Of a DNA stretch of 64,000 bases, positions 47,678 through 56,583 are shown one piece after another. The position numbers and the translations under genes were made by a program. Numbering within the stretch: the first letter of the stretch is position 1; the number at the start of each line of letters is the position of its first letter. Origin of the DNA: Microbacterium sp. MM2322 (GTDB lineage: Bacteria; Actinomycetota; Actinomycetes; Actinomycetales; Microbacteriaceae); contig NZ_OZ075067.1 of NCBI RefSeq assembly GCF_964186585.1, positions 1,426,001 to 1,490,000 of the forward strand, given 5' to 3'. The notes beneath the pieces are model-generated. The model did no database searches. It was not told where the DNA came from and saw only the letters and a program-made list of their open reading frames with translations.

Positions 47678-49015
47678 ATGACTGACGAACACCGCTTCGG
47701 CTTCCGCACGCGCGCACTGCACGCGGGAGGAACACCGGATGCCGCGACCGGCGCCCGCGCCGTGCCGATCTACCAGACCTCCTCCTTCGTCTTCGACGAC
47801 GCGACGGATGCCGCGAACCTGTTCGCGCTGCAGAAGTACGGCAACATCTACTCGCGCATCGGCAACCCGACGGTCGCTGCACTCGAGGAGCGCCTCGCGT
47901 CCCTCGAGGGCGGCATCGGCGCAGTGGCGACCGCCTCCGGGATGAGCGCCGAGTTCATCACCTTCGCCGCGCTCGTCGGTGTCGGCGACCACGTCGTCGC
48001 CTCGGCGCAGCTCTACGGCGGCACCGTCACCCAGCTCGACGTGACGCTCCGCCGTTTCGGGGTCGACACGACGTTCGTCGCCTCGAGCGACCCGGCGGAC
48101 TACGCTGCGGCGATCCGCCCCGAGACGAAGGTGCTCTACGTCGAGACGATCGGCAACCCGTCGGGGGAGATCGCCGACATCGAGGGCCTCGCCGAGGTCG
48201 CACACGCGGCCGGCATCCCCCTCGTCGTCGACTCGACGCTCGCGACGCCGTATCTGGCCCGGCCCCTCGAGCACGGCGCCGACATCGTCATCCACTCGGT
48301 CACCAAGTTCCTCGGCGGGCACGGCACCACCCTCGGCGGCGTGGTCGTAGAGAGGGGCACGTTCGACTGGGGCAACGGCAAGTTCCCGCAGATGACCGAG
48401 CCCGTCGCCTCCTACGGCGGCATCAAGTGGTGGGACAACTTCGGCGAGTACGGCTTCCTCACCAAGCTCCGGAGCGAACAGCTCCGTGACATCGGCGCCG
48501 CGCTCAGCCCGCACTCGGCCTTCCTCCTTCTCCAGGGTGTCGAGACGCTTCCGCAGCGCATCGACGCGCACCTGTCGAACGCCCGGATCGTGGCGGAGTG
48601 GCTGGACTCGGACCCCCGCGTCTCGTTCGTGACGTGGGCGGGGCTCCCGAGCCACCCGCACCATGCCCGCGCCGAGAAGTACCTTCCGCTCGGGCCGGGC
48701 TCGGTCTTCGCCTTCGGCGTGAAGGCCGCCGAGGAGTCCGCGACCGAGGAGGAGCGGGTGGCCGCCGGGCGCCGCGCGGGGGAGGCTGTCATCGACGCGC
48801 TGCAGCTCGCCTCGCACCTCGCCAACATCGGCGATGCCCGGACCCTCGTCATCCATCCCGCCTCGACGACGCACCAGCAGCTGAGTGCCGACCAGCTCAC
48901 CGCGGCCGGCGTGCCCGCCGACCTCATCCGCATCTCGGTCGGTCTCGAAGACCCCGAGGACATCGTGTGGGACCTCGACCAGGCCCTCACCCGAGCCACA
49001 GGAGTCAGCCGATGA
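47678..49015 (+). CDS. metY: O-acetylhomoserine aminocarboxypropyltransferase (sulfhydrylase)
   Basis: The 445-residue Cys/Met-metabolism PLP enzyme joins O-acetylhomoserine with sulfide to give homocysteine and acetate; some accept methanethiol to give methionine. It starts FGFRTRALHAGGTPDAATGA and has YSRIGNPTVAALEERLASLEGG and the PLP-lysine motif IHSVTKFLGGHGTTLGG; the ~440-residue length separates MetY from shorter MetB/MetC. metX, its usual partner, is absent here. The stop overlaps the CoA-binding gene by 4 nt. Confidence 0.95.
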   Translation: MTDEHRFGFRTRALHAGGTPDAATGARAVPIYQTSSFVFDDATDAANLFALQKYGNIYSRIGNPTVAALEERLASLEGGIGAVATASGMSAEFITFAALVGVGDHVVASAQLYGGTVTQLDVTLRRFGVDTTFVASSDPADYAAAIRPETKVLYVETIGNPSGEIADIEGLAEVAHAAGIPLVVDSTLATPYLARPLEHGADIVIHSVTKFLGGHGTTLGGVVVERGTFDWGNGKFPQMTEPVASYGGIKWWDNFGEYGFLTKLRSEQLRDIGAALSPHSAFLLLQGVETLPQRIDAHLSNARIVAEWLDSDPRVSFVTWAGLPSHPHHARAEKYLPLGPGSVFAFGVKAAEESATEEERVAAGRRAGEAVIDALQLASHLANIGDARTLVIHPASTTHQQLSADQLTAAGVPADLIRISVGLEDPEDIVWDLDQALTRATGVSR

Positions 49016-49590
49016 CCGATCCGAACACGTGCGCCGTCCCGCAGCCCGCCTCCACCGACGGTGCGACGTGCGCGCTTCCGAGTGCGCCCGAGGCCGGGCA
49101 TCCGGCGCGCACGTGGCCCGCCGCCGGGCCGCAGGAGCGGTTCGAGATCCTCCGCGCGGCGAAGTCGATCGCAATCGTCGGCGCCTCCGACAACCCGGCA
49201 CGAGCGAGCTACTTCGTCGCGACCTACCTCAGCGGCAGCTCGCCCTACGACGTCTACTACGTCAATCCGCGCGCGACGGAGATCCTCGGACAACCGGCGT
49301 ACGCGTCGCTCGCCGACCTCCCCGTCGTCCCGGATATCGTCGACGTCTTCCGCAAGCACGACGACCTCCCGGGCGTCGCACAGGAGGCGGTGGATGCCGG
49401 TTCCTCGACCCTTTGGCTGCAGCTCGGGTCGTGGCACGAAGGGGCTGCGAAGATCGCCGCCGATGCCGGACTCTCGGTCGTCATGGACCGGTGCGTCAAG
49501 ATCGAGCACGCCCGGTTCCACGGCGGACTCCACCTCGCCGGCTTCGACACCGGCGTGCTCAGCTCGAAGCGGCAACTCCTGAGCCGCTGA
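49012..49590 (+). CDS. CoA-binding domain protein (YccU-like)
   Basis: The 192-residue protein is a single Rossmann-like CoA-binding domain (about 45-190; [21 protein letters not shown] and [24 protein letters not shown]) preceded by an extra 40-residue segment with three cysteines (C7, C20 and the MDRCVK Cys is in the domain). The same domain forms the front of acyl-CoA synthetases. It is coupled to metY by a 4-nt overlap, a pairing seen in many bacteria. Its exact role is unknown; acyl-CoA or redox sensing in methionine synthesis is possible. Confidence 0.88.
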   Translation: MTDPNTCAVPQPASTDGATCALPSAPEAGHPARTWPAAGPQERFEILRAAKSIAIVGASDNPARASYFVATYLSGSSPYDVYYVNPRATEILGQPAYASLADLPVVPDIVDVFRKHDDLPGVAQEAVDAGSSTLWLQLGSWHEGAAKIAADAGLSVVMDRCVKIEHARFHGGLHLAGFDTGVLSSKRQLLSR

Positions 49591-49626
49591 GCGCGCGCCT
49601 GCGCCGCAGGGGAGCGGTGCGACCTG

Positions 49627-49632
49627 TAGACT
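49627..49632 (+). promoter_or_regulatory. rpoZ promoter -10
   Basis: TAGACT at 49627-49632 should start transcription near 49639, which is itself an ATG. This gives rpoZ a 64-nt leader holding a possible upstream ORF, with TGGAGG at 49691-49696 as the rpoZ ribosome binding site. Confidence 0.5.
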
Positions 49633-49638
49633 GGGGGG

Positions 49639-49716
49639 ATGCCGTGCCGCGATCTCGCGCAGTCTGGCAGACATCTCGCCTCACCGATCCTGGAGGACCA
49701 CCATGGCCAACCGTGA
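49639..49716 (+). CDS. Possible leaderless upstream ORF of rpoZ (25 codons)
   Basis: An ATG at 49639 is 6 nt after a TAGACT -10 box, the same spacing as the leaderless genes in this window. The frame runs 25 codons (beginning [13 protein letters not shown]) to a TGA at 49714-49716, passing over the rpoZ ribosome binding site and start codon in another frame. Translation would therefore interfere with or couple to rpoZ initiation. It could equally be chance; codon use is not diagnostic at this length. Confidence 0.3.
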   Translation: MPCRDLAQSGRHLASPILEDHHGQP

Positions 49717-49957
49717 CCAGGGCATCATCGACCCGCCCATTGACGCACTGCTCAACAAGGTCGACTCGAAGTACCAGCTCGTCATCTACGCATCCAAGCG
49801 CGCGCGTCAGATCAACGACTACTACTCGGACCTCCACGAGGGGAACCTCTTCGACAACGTGGGCCCGCTCGTCGACTCGAACGTCGAGGACAAGCCGCTG
49901 ACGATCGCCCTCCACGAGATCCACGAGGACAAGCTGCGCCTGCGCGCGGCCGAGTGA
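49703..49957 (+). CDS. rpoZ: DNA-directed RNA polymerase omega subunit
   Basis: The 84-residue omega subunit supports assembly of beta prime. It reads [38 protein letters not shown], with the conserved [10 protein letters not shown]...A-KRARQIN core. It is normally next to gmk; here the ABC-acs-metY cassette lies between. A large hairpin follows before metK. Confidence 0.96.
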   Translation: MANRDQGIIDPPIDALLNKVDSKYQLVIYASKRARQINDYYSDLHEGNLFDNVGPLVDSNVEDKPLTIALHEIHEDKLRLRAAE

Positions 49958-49995
49958 CCTCAACGTCATGACCCGGGCGCCACACGGCGTCATTC

Positions 49996-50044
49996 TCATG
50001 CCCGCGTGTCCCCCGTGTCGGGGACCGCGGGCATGATGGTTTTC
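49996..50044 (+). terminator. Very stable hairpin between rpoZ and metK
   Basis: TCATGCCCGCG (49996-50006) pairs with CGCGGGCATGA (50026-50036). Inside, GTCCCC (50008-50013) pairs with GGGGAC (50020-50025), leaving a 6-nt loop and one bulged T (50007). TGGTTTT follows. This 17-bp stem is most likely the rpoZ terminator; a regulatory role in the metK leader cannot be excluded. Confidence 0.7.
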
Positions 50045-50073
50045 ACACCCCCGATCCGCCCTCTGGAGGACCG

Positions 50074-51267
50074 ATGAGCGCGCTGCGCCTGTTCACGTCG
50101 GAGTCTGTGACCGAAGGTCACCCCGACAAGATTTGCGACCAGATCTCCGACAGCATCCTCGATGCGCTCCTCGCGGTCGACCGCGGCAGCCGCGTCGCCG
50201 TCGAGACTCTCGTCACCACGGGTCTCGTGCACGTTGCCGGCGAGGTGCGCACGGACGGCTACGTCGACATCCCGGGGATCGTCCGCCGTGTCGTGAACCG
50301 CATCGGCTACACCTCGTCCGAGACCGGCTTCGACGGCGACTCGTGCGGCGTCACGGTGTCGATCGGCGAGCAGTCCGGCGACATCGCCGCGGGTGTCGAC
50401 AATGCGATCGAGCACCGCGAGGGCGGCTCCGTCGACCCCGTCGACGCGCTCGGCGCAGGCGACCAGGGCATCATGTTCGGCTACGCGACGAACGAGACGC
50501 CCTCGTACATGCCGACCGCGATCTGGACGGCCCACCGCCTCGCCGAACGGCTGACCGATGCCCGTCGTAACGGCGCGCTCCCGTTCCTCCGGCCCGACGG
50601 CAAGACGCAGGTGACCCTCGGCTACGACGGCACAACGCCGCGGACGGTCGACACCGTCGTCCTGTCCACGCAGCACCACCCCGACATCTCGCTTCCGGCG
50701 CTCCGCGCCGCGGTTCAGGCGGAGGTCATCGACCCGATCCTGGCGCAGACGGGCCTCGATGTCTCGAACGTCCGCTACGTCATCAACCCGGCAGGACCGT
50801 TCGTCGTGGGCGGACCGAAGGGCGACGCGGGTCTCACCGGCCGCAAGATCATCATCGACACGTACGGCGGCGCCGCGCGGCACGGCGGCGGTGCGTTCAG
50901 CGGCAAGGATCCCTCCAAGGTCGACCGCTCGGCCGCGTACGCGATGCGCTGGGTCGCCAAGAACGCGGTCGCCGCAGGGCTCGCCGACCGCCTCGAGGTG
51001 CAGGTCGCGTACGCCATCGGCCGTGCCGCCCCCGTCGGGCTCTACGTCGAATCGTTCGGTACGGGCCATGTCTCCGACGAGAAGATCACCGCCGCGATCC
51101 GCGACGTCTTCGATCTGCGCCCGCAGGCGATCATCGACGACCTGGACCTCCTCCGTCCGATCTACGCGCAGACGGCGGCCTACGGGCATTTCGGGCGCGA
51201 GCTGCCCGAGTTCACGTGGGAGCGCACGGACCGCGTCGACGCGTTGCGGACCGCCGCCGGGCTCTGA
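50074..51267 (+). CDS. metK: S-adenosylmethionine synthetase
   Basis: The 397-residue enzyme makes SAM from methionine and [34 protein letters not shown] and [16 protein letters not shown] are its signature motifs. CTGGAGG lies just upstream of the ATG. coaBC, which usually separates rpoZ and metK in related genomes, is absent. Confidence 0.97.
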   Translation: MSALRLFTSESVTEGHPDKICDQISDSILDALLAVDRGSRVAVETLVTTGLVHVAGEVRTDGYVDIPGIVRRVVNRIGYTSSETGFDGDSCGVTVSIGEQSGDIAAGVDNAIEHREGGSVDPVDALGAGDQGIMFGYATNETPSYMPTAIWTAHRLAERLTDARRNGALPFLRPDGKTQVTLGYDGTTPRTVDTVVLSTQHHPDISLPALRAAVQAEVIDPILAQTGLDVSNVRYVINPAGPFVVGGPKGDAGLTGRKIIIDTYGGAARHGGGAFSGKDPSKVDRSAAYAMRWVAKNAVAAGLADRLEVQVAYAIGRAAPVGLYVESFGTGHVSDEKITAAIRDVFDLRPQAIIDDLDLLRPIYAQTAAYGHFGRELPEFTWERTDRVDALRTAAGL

Positions 51268-51273
51268 ACGCCC

Positions 51274-53223
51274 GTGATCGACGTCGCCCGCATCCTCCTC
51301 GACTCGTCGCTGCCGCAGCTCGATCGACTCTTCGACTACGCCGTTCCTGACGCCCTGAGCGCTGACGCCCAGCCGGGCGTGCGTGTGAAGGTCCCGCTTC
51401 GCAGCGCGGGTCGGATGATCGAGGGCTGGGTCATCGAGCGGGCCGAGGTCGAGCCCGGCGGGCGGCCGTTGTCCGAAGTGGCATCGGTGGTCTCGGCTGT
51501 GCCGGTGCTCCCGGCCTCTCTCTACGAGCTGGCTCGGCGGGTCGCCGACCGCGCCGCCGGCTCGGCGAGCGACGTCCTCCGTCTCGCGATCCCGAAGCGG
51601 ATGGTGCGTGCCGAGAAGGCCTGGGTCGCTGCCGATGCGACCCCGTTACCCGAGGTGGATCCGGATGCCGCGGCTCGCGCACGCGAACTGACGGCGACCT
51701 ACCCGGGCCTCGCCGACGCGGTCCTCGCCGGGGAGCGCATCGCTCTCGACGCACCGCCGCATCCGATGCCGGGCGCGCTGCGCGGCGCATGGGCCGACCT
51801 GCTGGCCGCTCTCGCCACGCTCGTACTCGACGGCGGGAAGAGCGCCCTCATCGTCGTGCCGGATCATCGCGACCAGTCGCAGATCCTCGATGCCCTCGCG
51901 ACTCTTGTTCCCGACGATGCCGTCGTCCGTGACGATGCGCGGCGCTCCGGCCCAGAGCGTTTCGCCACCTACCTGCGGCTCCTGAGCCCCGCTCCCTGCA
52001 TCGTGGTGGGCAACCGCTCGACGGTCTACGCGCCCGCGCACGACGTGGGTGGTGTGTTCGTCTGGGACGACGGCGACCCGCTCCTGGCGGAGCAGTTGAG
52101 CCCGGGTGTCCACGCGAGGGACGCCGCGCTCGTCCGTCAGGAGGAGGAGCATTCGGCTCTCGTCTTCGCCGGGCACACGCGCACGACCGATGTCGAACGT
52201 CTCGTGCAGCTCGGGTGGCTGCGCGAGGTCCCGGCGGTGCGGCGCGCCAGCCCGCGCGTCGTGTTGTCAGCGACGCACGAGGCCGAGCACCGCGGCGCGC
52301 GCGTGCCGTCCGCCGCGTTCGGCGCCGCGCGGGAGGCGCTGCAGCACGGACCGGTGCTCGTCCAGGTCGCGCGGCCCGGGTACTCACCAGTTCTCGTCTG
52401 CGCGGAGTGTCGAACGCCCGCTCGCTGTCGGCACTGTGCCGGTCCGCTCCGCGCGCGTCGTCCCGGGGCGACCCCGGACTGCGGCTGGTGCGGACGTTCG
52501 GCTCCGAACTGGGCGTGTGCGAACTGCGCCGGCACGAGGTTCCGGATGGCCTCGTCCGGCAGTGAGCGGACGGCCGACGAGCTCGGTCGGGCGTTTCCCG
52601 GCATCCGCGTCATCGTCGCCGACGGCGATCACCCCGTCGCGGCGGTCGACGCACGGCCTGCTCTCGTGATCGCGACGCGAGGTGCCGAGCCCCCCGCGGA
52701 GGGCGGCTATCGAGCGGTCATCCTGCTCGACGGCGACAAGATGCTCATGACCGAGCAGCTGCGGATCGGCGAGTCGTGCCTCCGCTGGTGGTCGAACGCC
52801 GCCGCGTTGGCGGCCCCCGGTGCGCCGGTGCACCTCGTGGGTGTCACCGGTCCCGTGGCGCGGGCACTGGCGACGTGGACGCATCCCGCATACGCCCGGA
52901 TGGAACTCGCCGACCGTGCCCCGCTCCTCATGCCGCCGACGGTCCGGGTCGCCGCTGTCGAGGGGGTCACGGCATCCGTCGATCGCGCCCTCGCAGAACT
53001 CCGCGAGGCGGTGCCGGATCTCGGGCCGCTCGCCGTGCTCGGGCCCGTCCCGACCGACGACGGCGCGCGCGCTCTGGTGCGGGTCGACTACGCGCACGGG
53101 CGCCCCGTCGCCGAGCAGTTGCGGGCGTCCGTCGTGGCCGATGCCGTCCGCGGACGCCGTCGAGGTCCGGGACCCCGGACTACACTCAGGGTTCGGCTCG
53201 ATGTGCCCGAGCTCGATCTGTGA
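51274..53223 (+). CDS. priA: PriA-like primosomal protein, probably helicase-inactive
   Basis: The 649-residue protein has the PriA DNA-binding N-terminus (DYAVPDALSADAQPGVRVKVPL) and the zinc region (VCAECRTPARCRHC ... CGWCGRSAPNWACANC) but no Walker A GxTGSGKT in the expected place (around residue 180, reading LDGGKSALIVVPDHRDQ) and WDDGD instead of DEEH. Such degenerate PriA proteins are typical of actinobacteria. It probably works as a replication-restart scaffold rather than a helicase. fmt starts 8 nt later. Confidence 0.9.
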   Translation: MIDVARILLDSSLPQLDRLFDYAVPDALSADAQPGVRVKVPLRSAGRMIEGWVIERAEVEPGGRPLSEVASVVSAVPVLPASLYELARRVADRAAGSASDVLRLAIPKRMVRAEKAWVAADATPLPEVDPDAAARARELTATYPGLADAVLAGERIALDAPPHPMPGALRGAWADLLAALATLVLDGGKSALIVVPDHRDQSQILDALATLVPDDAVVRDDARRSGPERFATYLRLLSPAPCIVVGNRSTVYAPAHDVGGVFVWDDGDPLLAEQLSPGVHARDAALVRQEEEHSALVFAGHTRTTDVERLVQLGWLREVPAVRRASPRVVLSATHEAEHRGARVPSAAFGAAREALQHGPVLVQVARPGYSPVLVCAECRTPARCRHCAGPLRARRPGATPDCGWCGRSAPNWACANCAGTRFRMASSGSERTADELGRAFPGIRVIVADGDHPVAAVDARPALVIATRGAEPPAEGGYRAVILLDGDKMLMTEQLRIGESCLRWWSNAAALAAPGAPVHLVGVTGPVARALATWTHPAYARMELADRAPLLMPPTVRVAAVEGVTASVDRALAELREAVPDLGPLAVLGPVPTDDGARALVRVDYAHGRPVAEQLRASVVADAVRGRRRGPGPRTTLRVRLDVPELDL

Positions 53224-53231
53224 GGACCTGC

Positions 53232-54164
53232 ATGCGCGTCGTTTTCGCCGGAACCCCCGACCCGGCCGTCCCCTCCCTCCGTGCTCTCGCGGCTTCCTCG
53301 CATGAGGTCGTCGGCGTCGTCACCCGCCGTGATGCGCCGATCGGGCGCAAACGCGTCATGACACCGTCGCCCGTGGCGGTGGCCGCCGCCGAGCTCGGCC
53401 TGCCGATCATCAAGGCCGATCGCCTCGACGAGACGGCGACAGCGGAGATCTCCGCCCTCGACGCCGAGCTGGGTGTCATCGTCGCGTACGGCGGGCTGGT
53501 GCGGGAGCCCCTTCTGTCGACGCCGTCGCAAGGCTGGATCAACCTGCACTTCTCGCTGCTGCCGCGCTGGCGGGGAGCTGCGCCCGTGCAGCATGCGCTC
53601 ATCGCGGGGGACCGGGTGACCGGCGCCGCCGTCTTCCAGCTCGTTCCGGCCCTCGACGCCGGCGACGTCTTCGAGGAGCTGCGCTGCGACGTCCCGCGCG
53701 GAGCCACCGCGGGCGACGTGCTCGCTGATCTCGCGATGTCGGGGGCCGACCTGGTGACGCGGGTGGTCGACGCGATCGCCGATGGCACCGCCGTCGCGAC
53801 GCCGCAGTCCGGCGAGGCGACGCTGGCGCCCAAGCTGACGCAGGCCGACGGCGCCCTCGACCTCTCGCAGCCCGCTGACCGCGTCATCGACCGCTTCCGT
53901 GGCACGACACCGGAACCCGGCGCGCACGTCTCGCTCGACGGTCAGCGGGTGAAGGTCCTCGCCGCCCTGCGCGGTGCCGACGCACCCTTGGAGCCCGGCC
54001 AGATCGCCCTCGTCGAGCGTGACGTGCTCGTCGGCGCGGGGGAGGGCGCGGTTCTTCTGAAGACCGTGCAGCCCGCGGGAAAGGGCCCCATGGCCGCCGC
54101 CGACTGGTGGCGGGGGCTCCGGTCCGACGATCCGCGCCTCGACCTGCCGGGGGTGGCCTCGTGA
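53232..54164 (+). CDS. fmt: Methionyl-tRNA formyltransferase
   Basis: The 310-residue enzyme formylates initiator Met-tRNA. It opens MRVVFAGTPDPAVPSLRAL and has the catalytic INLHFSLLPRWRGAAPVQHALIAGD motif with the Asn and His residues, followed by the C-terminal tRNA-binding domain. TACACT at 53181-53186, inside priA, could be an extra promoter. It overlaps rsmB by 4 nt. Confidence 0.96.
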   Translation: MRVVFAGTPDPAVPSLRALAASSHEVVGVVTRRDAPIGRKRVMTPSPVAVAAAELGLPIIKADRLDETATAEISALDAELGVIVAYGGLVREPLLSTPSQGWINLHFSLLPRWRGAAPVQHALIAGDRVTGAAVFQLVPALDAGDVFEELRCDVPRGATAGDVLADLAMSGADLVTRVVDAIADGTAVATPQSGEATLAPKLTQADGALDLSQPADRVIDRFRGTTPEPGAHVSLDGQRVKVLAALRGADAPLEPGQIALVERDVLVGAGEGAVLLKTVQPAGKGPMAAADWWRGLRSDDPRLDLPGVAS

Positions 54165-55516
54165 GTGCTGCCCGGGACGTCGCCTACACCGTCATCCGCG
54201 CCGTCGGAGAGGACGACGCCTACGCCAACCTCCTGCTGCCGCGCGAGCTCGAGCGGGCTCGGCTGACGACGGCGGATGCCGCTCTCGCCACCGAACTGAC
54301 CTACGGAACGCTCCGTCGCATCGGCACCTATGACGCGATCATCGAGATGGCCGCCTCGCGATCGACCGCAGAGATCGACGCCGCAGTCCTCGACGCCCTG
54401 CGGCTGGGAACCCACCAGCTCCTCGCCACGCGCGTGCCGTCCCACGCAGCGGTCCACGAGACCGTCGACCTCGTCGGCCGCGTTGCCGGACGACGCGCGA
54501 CGGGCTTCGCCAACGCGGTGCTCCGACGCGTGTCCGAGCGGGACGAGGAGGAGTGGCTGACGCGCATCGAGGATGCCGCCCGCTCCGACGACGAACGCCT
54601 CTCCGTCCGTTATGCGCACCCGGTGTGGATCATCCGCGCTTTCCGCCGCGCGCTGGCCGCCGAGGGACGCGAGGACGAACTGCTCGAGCTCCTCGCGGCC
54701 GACAACGCGGCGCCGACTGTCACCCTCGCCGCCCTGCCCGGCGTGGGGGAGATCCCGGAAGGCTCCGAACGGACGCCGTACTCGCCCATCGGGTTCCGCC
54801 TCGCCGGCGGCGACCCGGATCGGATCGTGAGAGGCTCCGGAGGCGCGGTGCGCGTGCAGGACGAGGGCTCCCAGCTCGCCGCCCTCGCGCTGACCCGCGC
54901 GCTGCCGATCCGCGCGGGGGAGCGCTGGCTCGATCTGTGTGCAGCGCCCGGCGGTAAGACGGCGGTCCTGGCGGCGGAAGCCGTCGCCCACGAGGCGCAC
55001 CTCGAGGCGAACGAGCTCTCCGCGTCGCGAGCCCGGTTGGTGCGGCAGTCCGTCGCGGCAGTTCCGATCGAGGTCCCCGTGTCGGAGGAGGACGGGCGCA
55101 CCCGCGCGGGGCGCGGCGTGTACGACCGGATCCTCGTGGACGCACCCTGCACGGGACTCGGCGCGCTCCGACGCCGTCCCGAGGCGCGGTGGCGGAAAGC
55201 CCCCGCCGACGTGCCCGAACTCACGCAGTTGCAGACCGAGCTGCTCACCGCGGCCGTCGCCGCTCTCGCTCCCGGCGGTATCGTCGCCTACGTCACGTGC
55301 TCGCCTCACCTCGCCGAGACGGCCGGAGTGGTCGCCGAGGTGCAGCGCCATTTCGGTGCGGAACTCACACAGCTCGACGCCCGGGAGGTCCTCTCGAGCG
55401 TCGCCGGTGACGCCCTCGACCTCTCGGCGCCCGGCGACGGGTCGGGACGCGCGCAGCTGTGGCCCCACCGGCACGGCACCGACGCGATGTCGATCTGGCT
55501 GCTGCGCCGCTCCTGA
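54161..55516 (+). CDS. rsmB: 16S rRNA (cytosine-5) methyltransferase RsmB (NusB-like N-terminus)
   Basis: The 451-residue protein has a NusB-type RNA-binding domain (about 1-130) and a SAM-dependent methyltransferase domain with WLDLCAAPGGKTAVLA, DAPCTGLGALRRRPEARWR and the catalytic-cysteine motif VTCSPHLAET. E. coli RsmB methylates C967 of 16S rRNA. The GTG start overlaps fmt by 4 nt. Confidence 0.94.
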   Translation: MSAARDVAYTVIRAVGEDDAYANLLLPRELERARLTTADAALATELTYGTLRRIGTYDAIIEMAASRSTAEIDAAVLDALRLGTHQLLATRVPSHAAVHETVDLVGRVAGRRATGFANAVLRRVSERDEEEWLTRIEDAARSDDERLSVRYAHPVWIIRAFRRALAAEGREDELLELLAADNAAPTVTLAALPGVGEIPEGSERTPYSPIGFRLAGGDPDRIVRGSGGAVRVQDEGSQLAALALTRALPIRAGERWLDLCAAPGGKTAVLAAEAVAHEAHLEANELSASRARLVRQSVAAVPIEVPVSEEDGRTRAGRGVYDRILVDAPCTGLGALRRRPEARWRKAPADVPELTQLQTELLTAAVAALAPGGIVAYVTCSPHLAETAGVVAEVQRHFGAELTQLDAREVLSSVAGDALDLSAPGDGSGRAQLWPHRHGTDAMSIWLLRRS

Positions 55517-55538
55517 CGCTCAGCCGACCGCGCCCGGC

Positions 55539-55551
55539 GATAATGGCTGAC
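55539..55551 (+). promoter_or_regulatory. Likely leaderless rpe promoter -10
   Basis: GATAAT at 55539-55544 is followed by 7 nt and a GTG at 55552. The spacing matches the other leaderless genes here and argues for that GTG as the rpe start. Confidence 0.4.
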
Positions 55552-56226
55552 GTGGCCGACTTCGACGTACGCATCAACCCCAGCATCCTCGCCGCCGACT
55601 TCGTGAACATGCAGGCCGAGCTCGCGCGCATCGCGACGGCCGACTTCGTCCACGTCGACGTCATGGACAACCACTTCGTGCCGAACCTCACGTTCGGCCC
55701 GCAGATGGTGGAACGGATCCAGGCGACGAGCCCCGTGCCCCTCGACGTCCACCTCATGATCAGCGACGCCGACCGGTGGGCGCCGGAGTACGCGGAGATC
55801 GGCGCGGCATCCGTCACGTTCCACCTCGAAGCAGCCGCGCAGCCGGTCGACCTCGCGCGTCGGCTCCGCTCGATCGGTGCGCGTGCCGGCGTCGCCGTGA
55901 AGCCCGCGACACCCGTCGAGCAGCTGTTCGAGGTGCTGGACGAGTTCGACCAGATTCTCGTCATGACGGTCGAGCCGGGCTTCGGGGGGCAGAGCTTCAT
56001 GGCCGACCAGATGCCCAAACTCCGCCGCCTCGCCGACGAGGCCCGCCGTCGCGGGTCCCAGGTCTGGCTGCAGGTCGACGGCGGCATCGGCGAATCGACC
56101 ATCGCGCAGGCAGCGGATGCCGGTGCCGACACGTTCGTGGCAGGCTCAGCGGTCTTCGGTGCAGACGACCCCGGCACCGCGATCACGGCTCTCCGGTCGG
56201 CCGCGGCATTCGCTCACCGCCACTGA
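55552..56226 (+). CDS. rpe: Ribulose-phosphate 3-epimerase
   Basis: The 224-residue TIM-barrel enzyme interconverts ribulose and xylulose 5-phosphates. It has [27 protein letters not shown] with the metal-binding His/Asp, [19 protein letters not shown] and [11 protein letters not shown]. The start at GTG 55552 is preferred for its spacing from the -10 box; ATG at 55543 would add three residues, but it lies inside the -10 box and has no ribosome binding site. Confidence 0.95.
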   Translation: MADFDVRINPSILAADFVNMQAELARIATADFVHVDVMDNHFVPNLTFGPQMVERIQATSPVPLDVHLMISDADRWAPEYAEIGAASVTFHLEAAAQPVDLARRLRSIGARAGVAVKPATPVEQLFEVLDEFDQILVMTVEPGFGGQSFMADQMPKLRRLADEARRRGSQVWLQVDGGIGESTIAQAADAGADTFVAGSAVFGADDPGTAITALRSAAAFAHRH

Positions 56227-56260
56227 CCGTCACCCGGACCGGCCGGGATCGACGGGCCGG

Positions 56261-56273
56261 TACCCTGGGAGGT
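56261..56273 (+). promoter_or_regulatory. hisE promoter -10, probably leaderless
   Basis: TACCCT at 56261-56266 lies 7 nt before the GTG start of hisE at 56274. The intervening GGGAGGT is too close to act as a normal ribosome binding site. Confidence 0.4.
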
Positions 56274-56537
56274 GTGAAGACCTTCGACGGACTGTTCTCC
56301 GAGCTGAGCGAGACGGCGGCGACGCGTCCTGAGGGATCCGGCACCGTCGCCCAGCTGGACCGCGGCGTCCACGCCATCGGCAAGAAGATCGTCGAAGAGG
56401 CGGCCGAGGTCTGGATGGCGGCCGAGTACCAGTCGGATGCCGAGACGGCCGAGGAGATCTCGCAGCTGCTCTACCACCTGCAGGTGCTGATGCTCGCGAA
56501 GGGCCTGACGCTCGAGGATGTGTACCGACATCTCTGA
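56274..56537 (+). CDS. hisE: Phosphoribosyl-ATP diphosphatase
   Basis: The 87-residue all-helical MazG-like enzyme hydrolyses phosphoribosyl-ATP in histidine synthesis. The metal-binding helices are [15 protein letters not shown] and [17 protein letters not shown]. It is free-standing, not fused to hisI, which lies 1.6 kb downstream. It starts the hisE-hisG-hisF-hisI run. Confidence 0.95.
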   Translation: MKTFDGLFSELSETAATRPEGSGTVAQLDRGVHAIGKKIVEEAAEVWMAAEYQSDAETAEEISQLLYHLQVLMLAKGLTLEDVYRHL

Positions 56538-56583
56538 TCGGTCCCTCCTCCCGTCCGCCCACCTCCACTCTGAAAGACGCTCC

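Noticed and set aside
45068..49201. Antisense ORF of almost 1400 codons opposite acs and metY
   Set aside because: The same composition artefact; it spans several real genes and their junctions and has no motif or ribosome binding site.
42950..49590. Recent horizontal transfer of the ABC-acs-metY cassette
   Set aside because: Base composition, codon choice and the density of GGATGCC look like the surrounding genes, so any insertion is old or came from a close relative; I claim only a rearranged order.
49958..50073. SAM riboswitch upstream of metK
   Set aside because: I see only a single terminator-like hairpin and no kink-turn, pseudoknot or SAM-IV-like multi-stem core.
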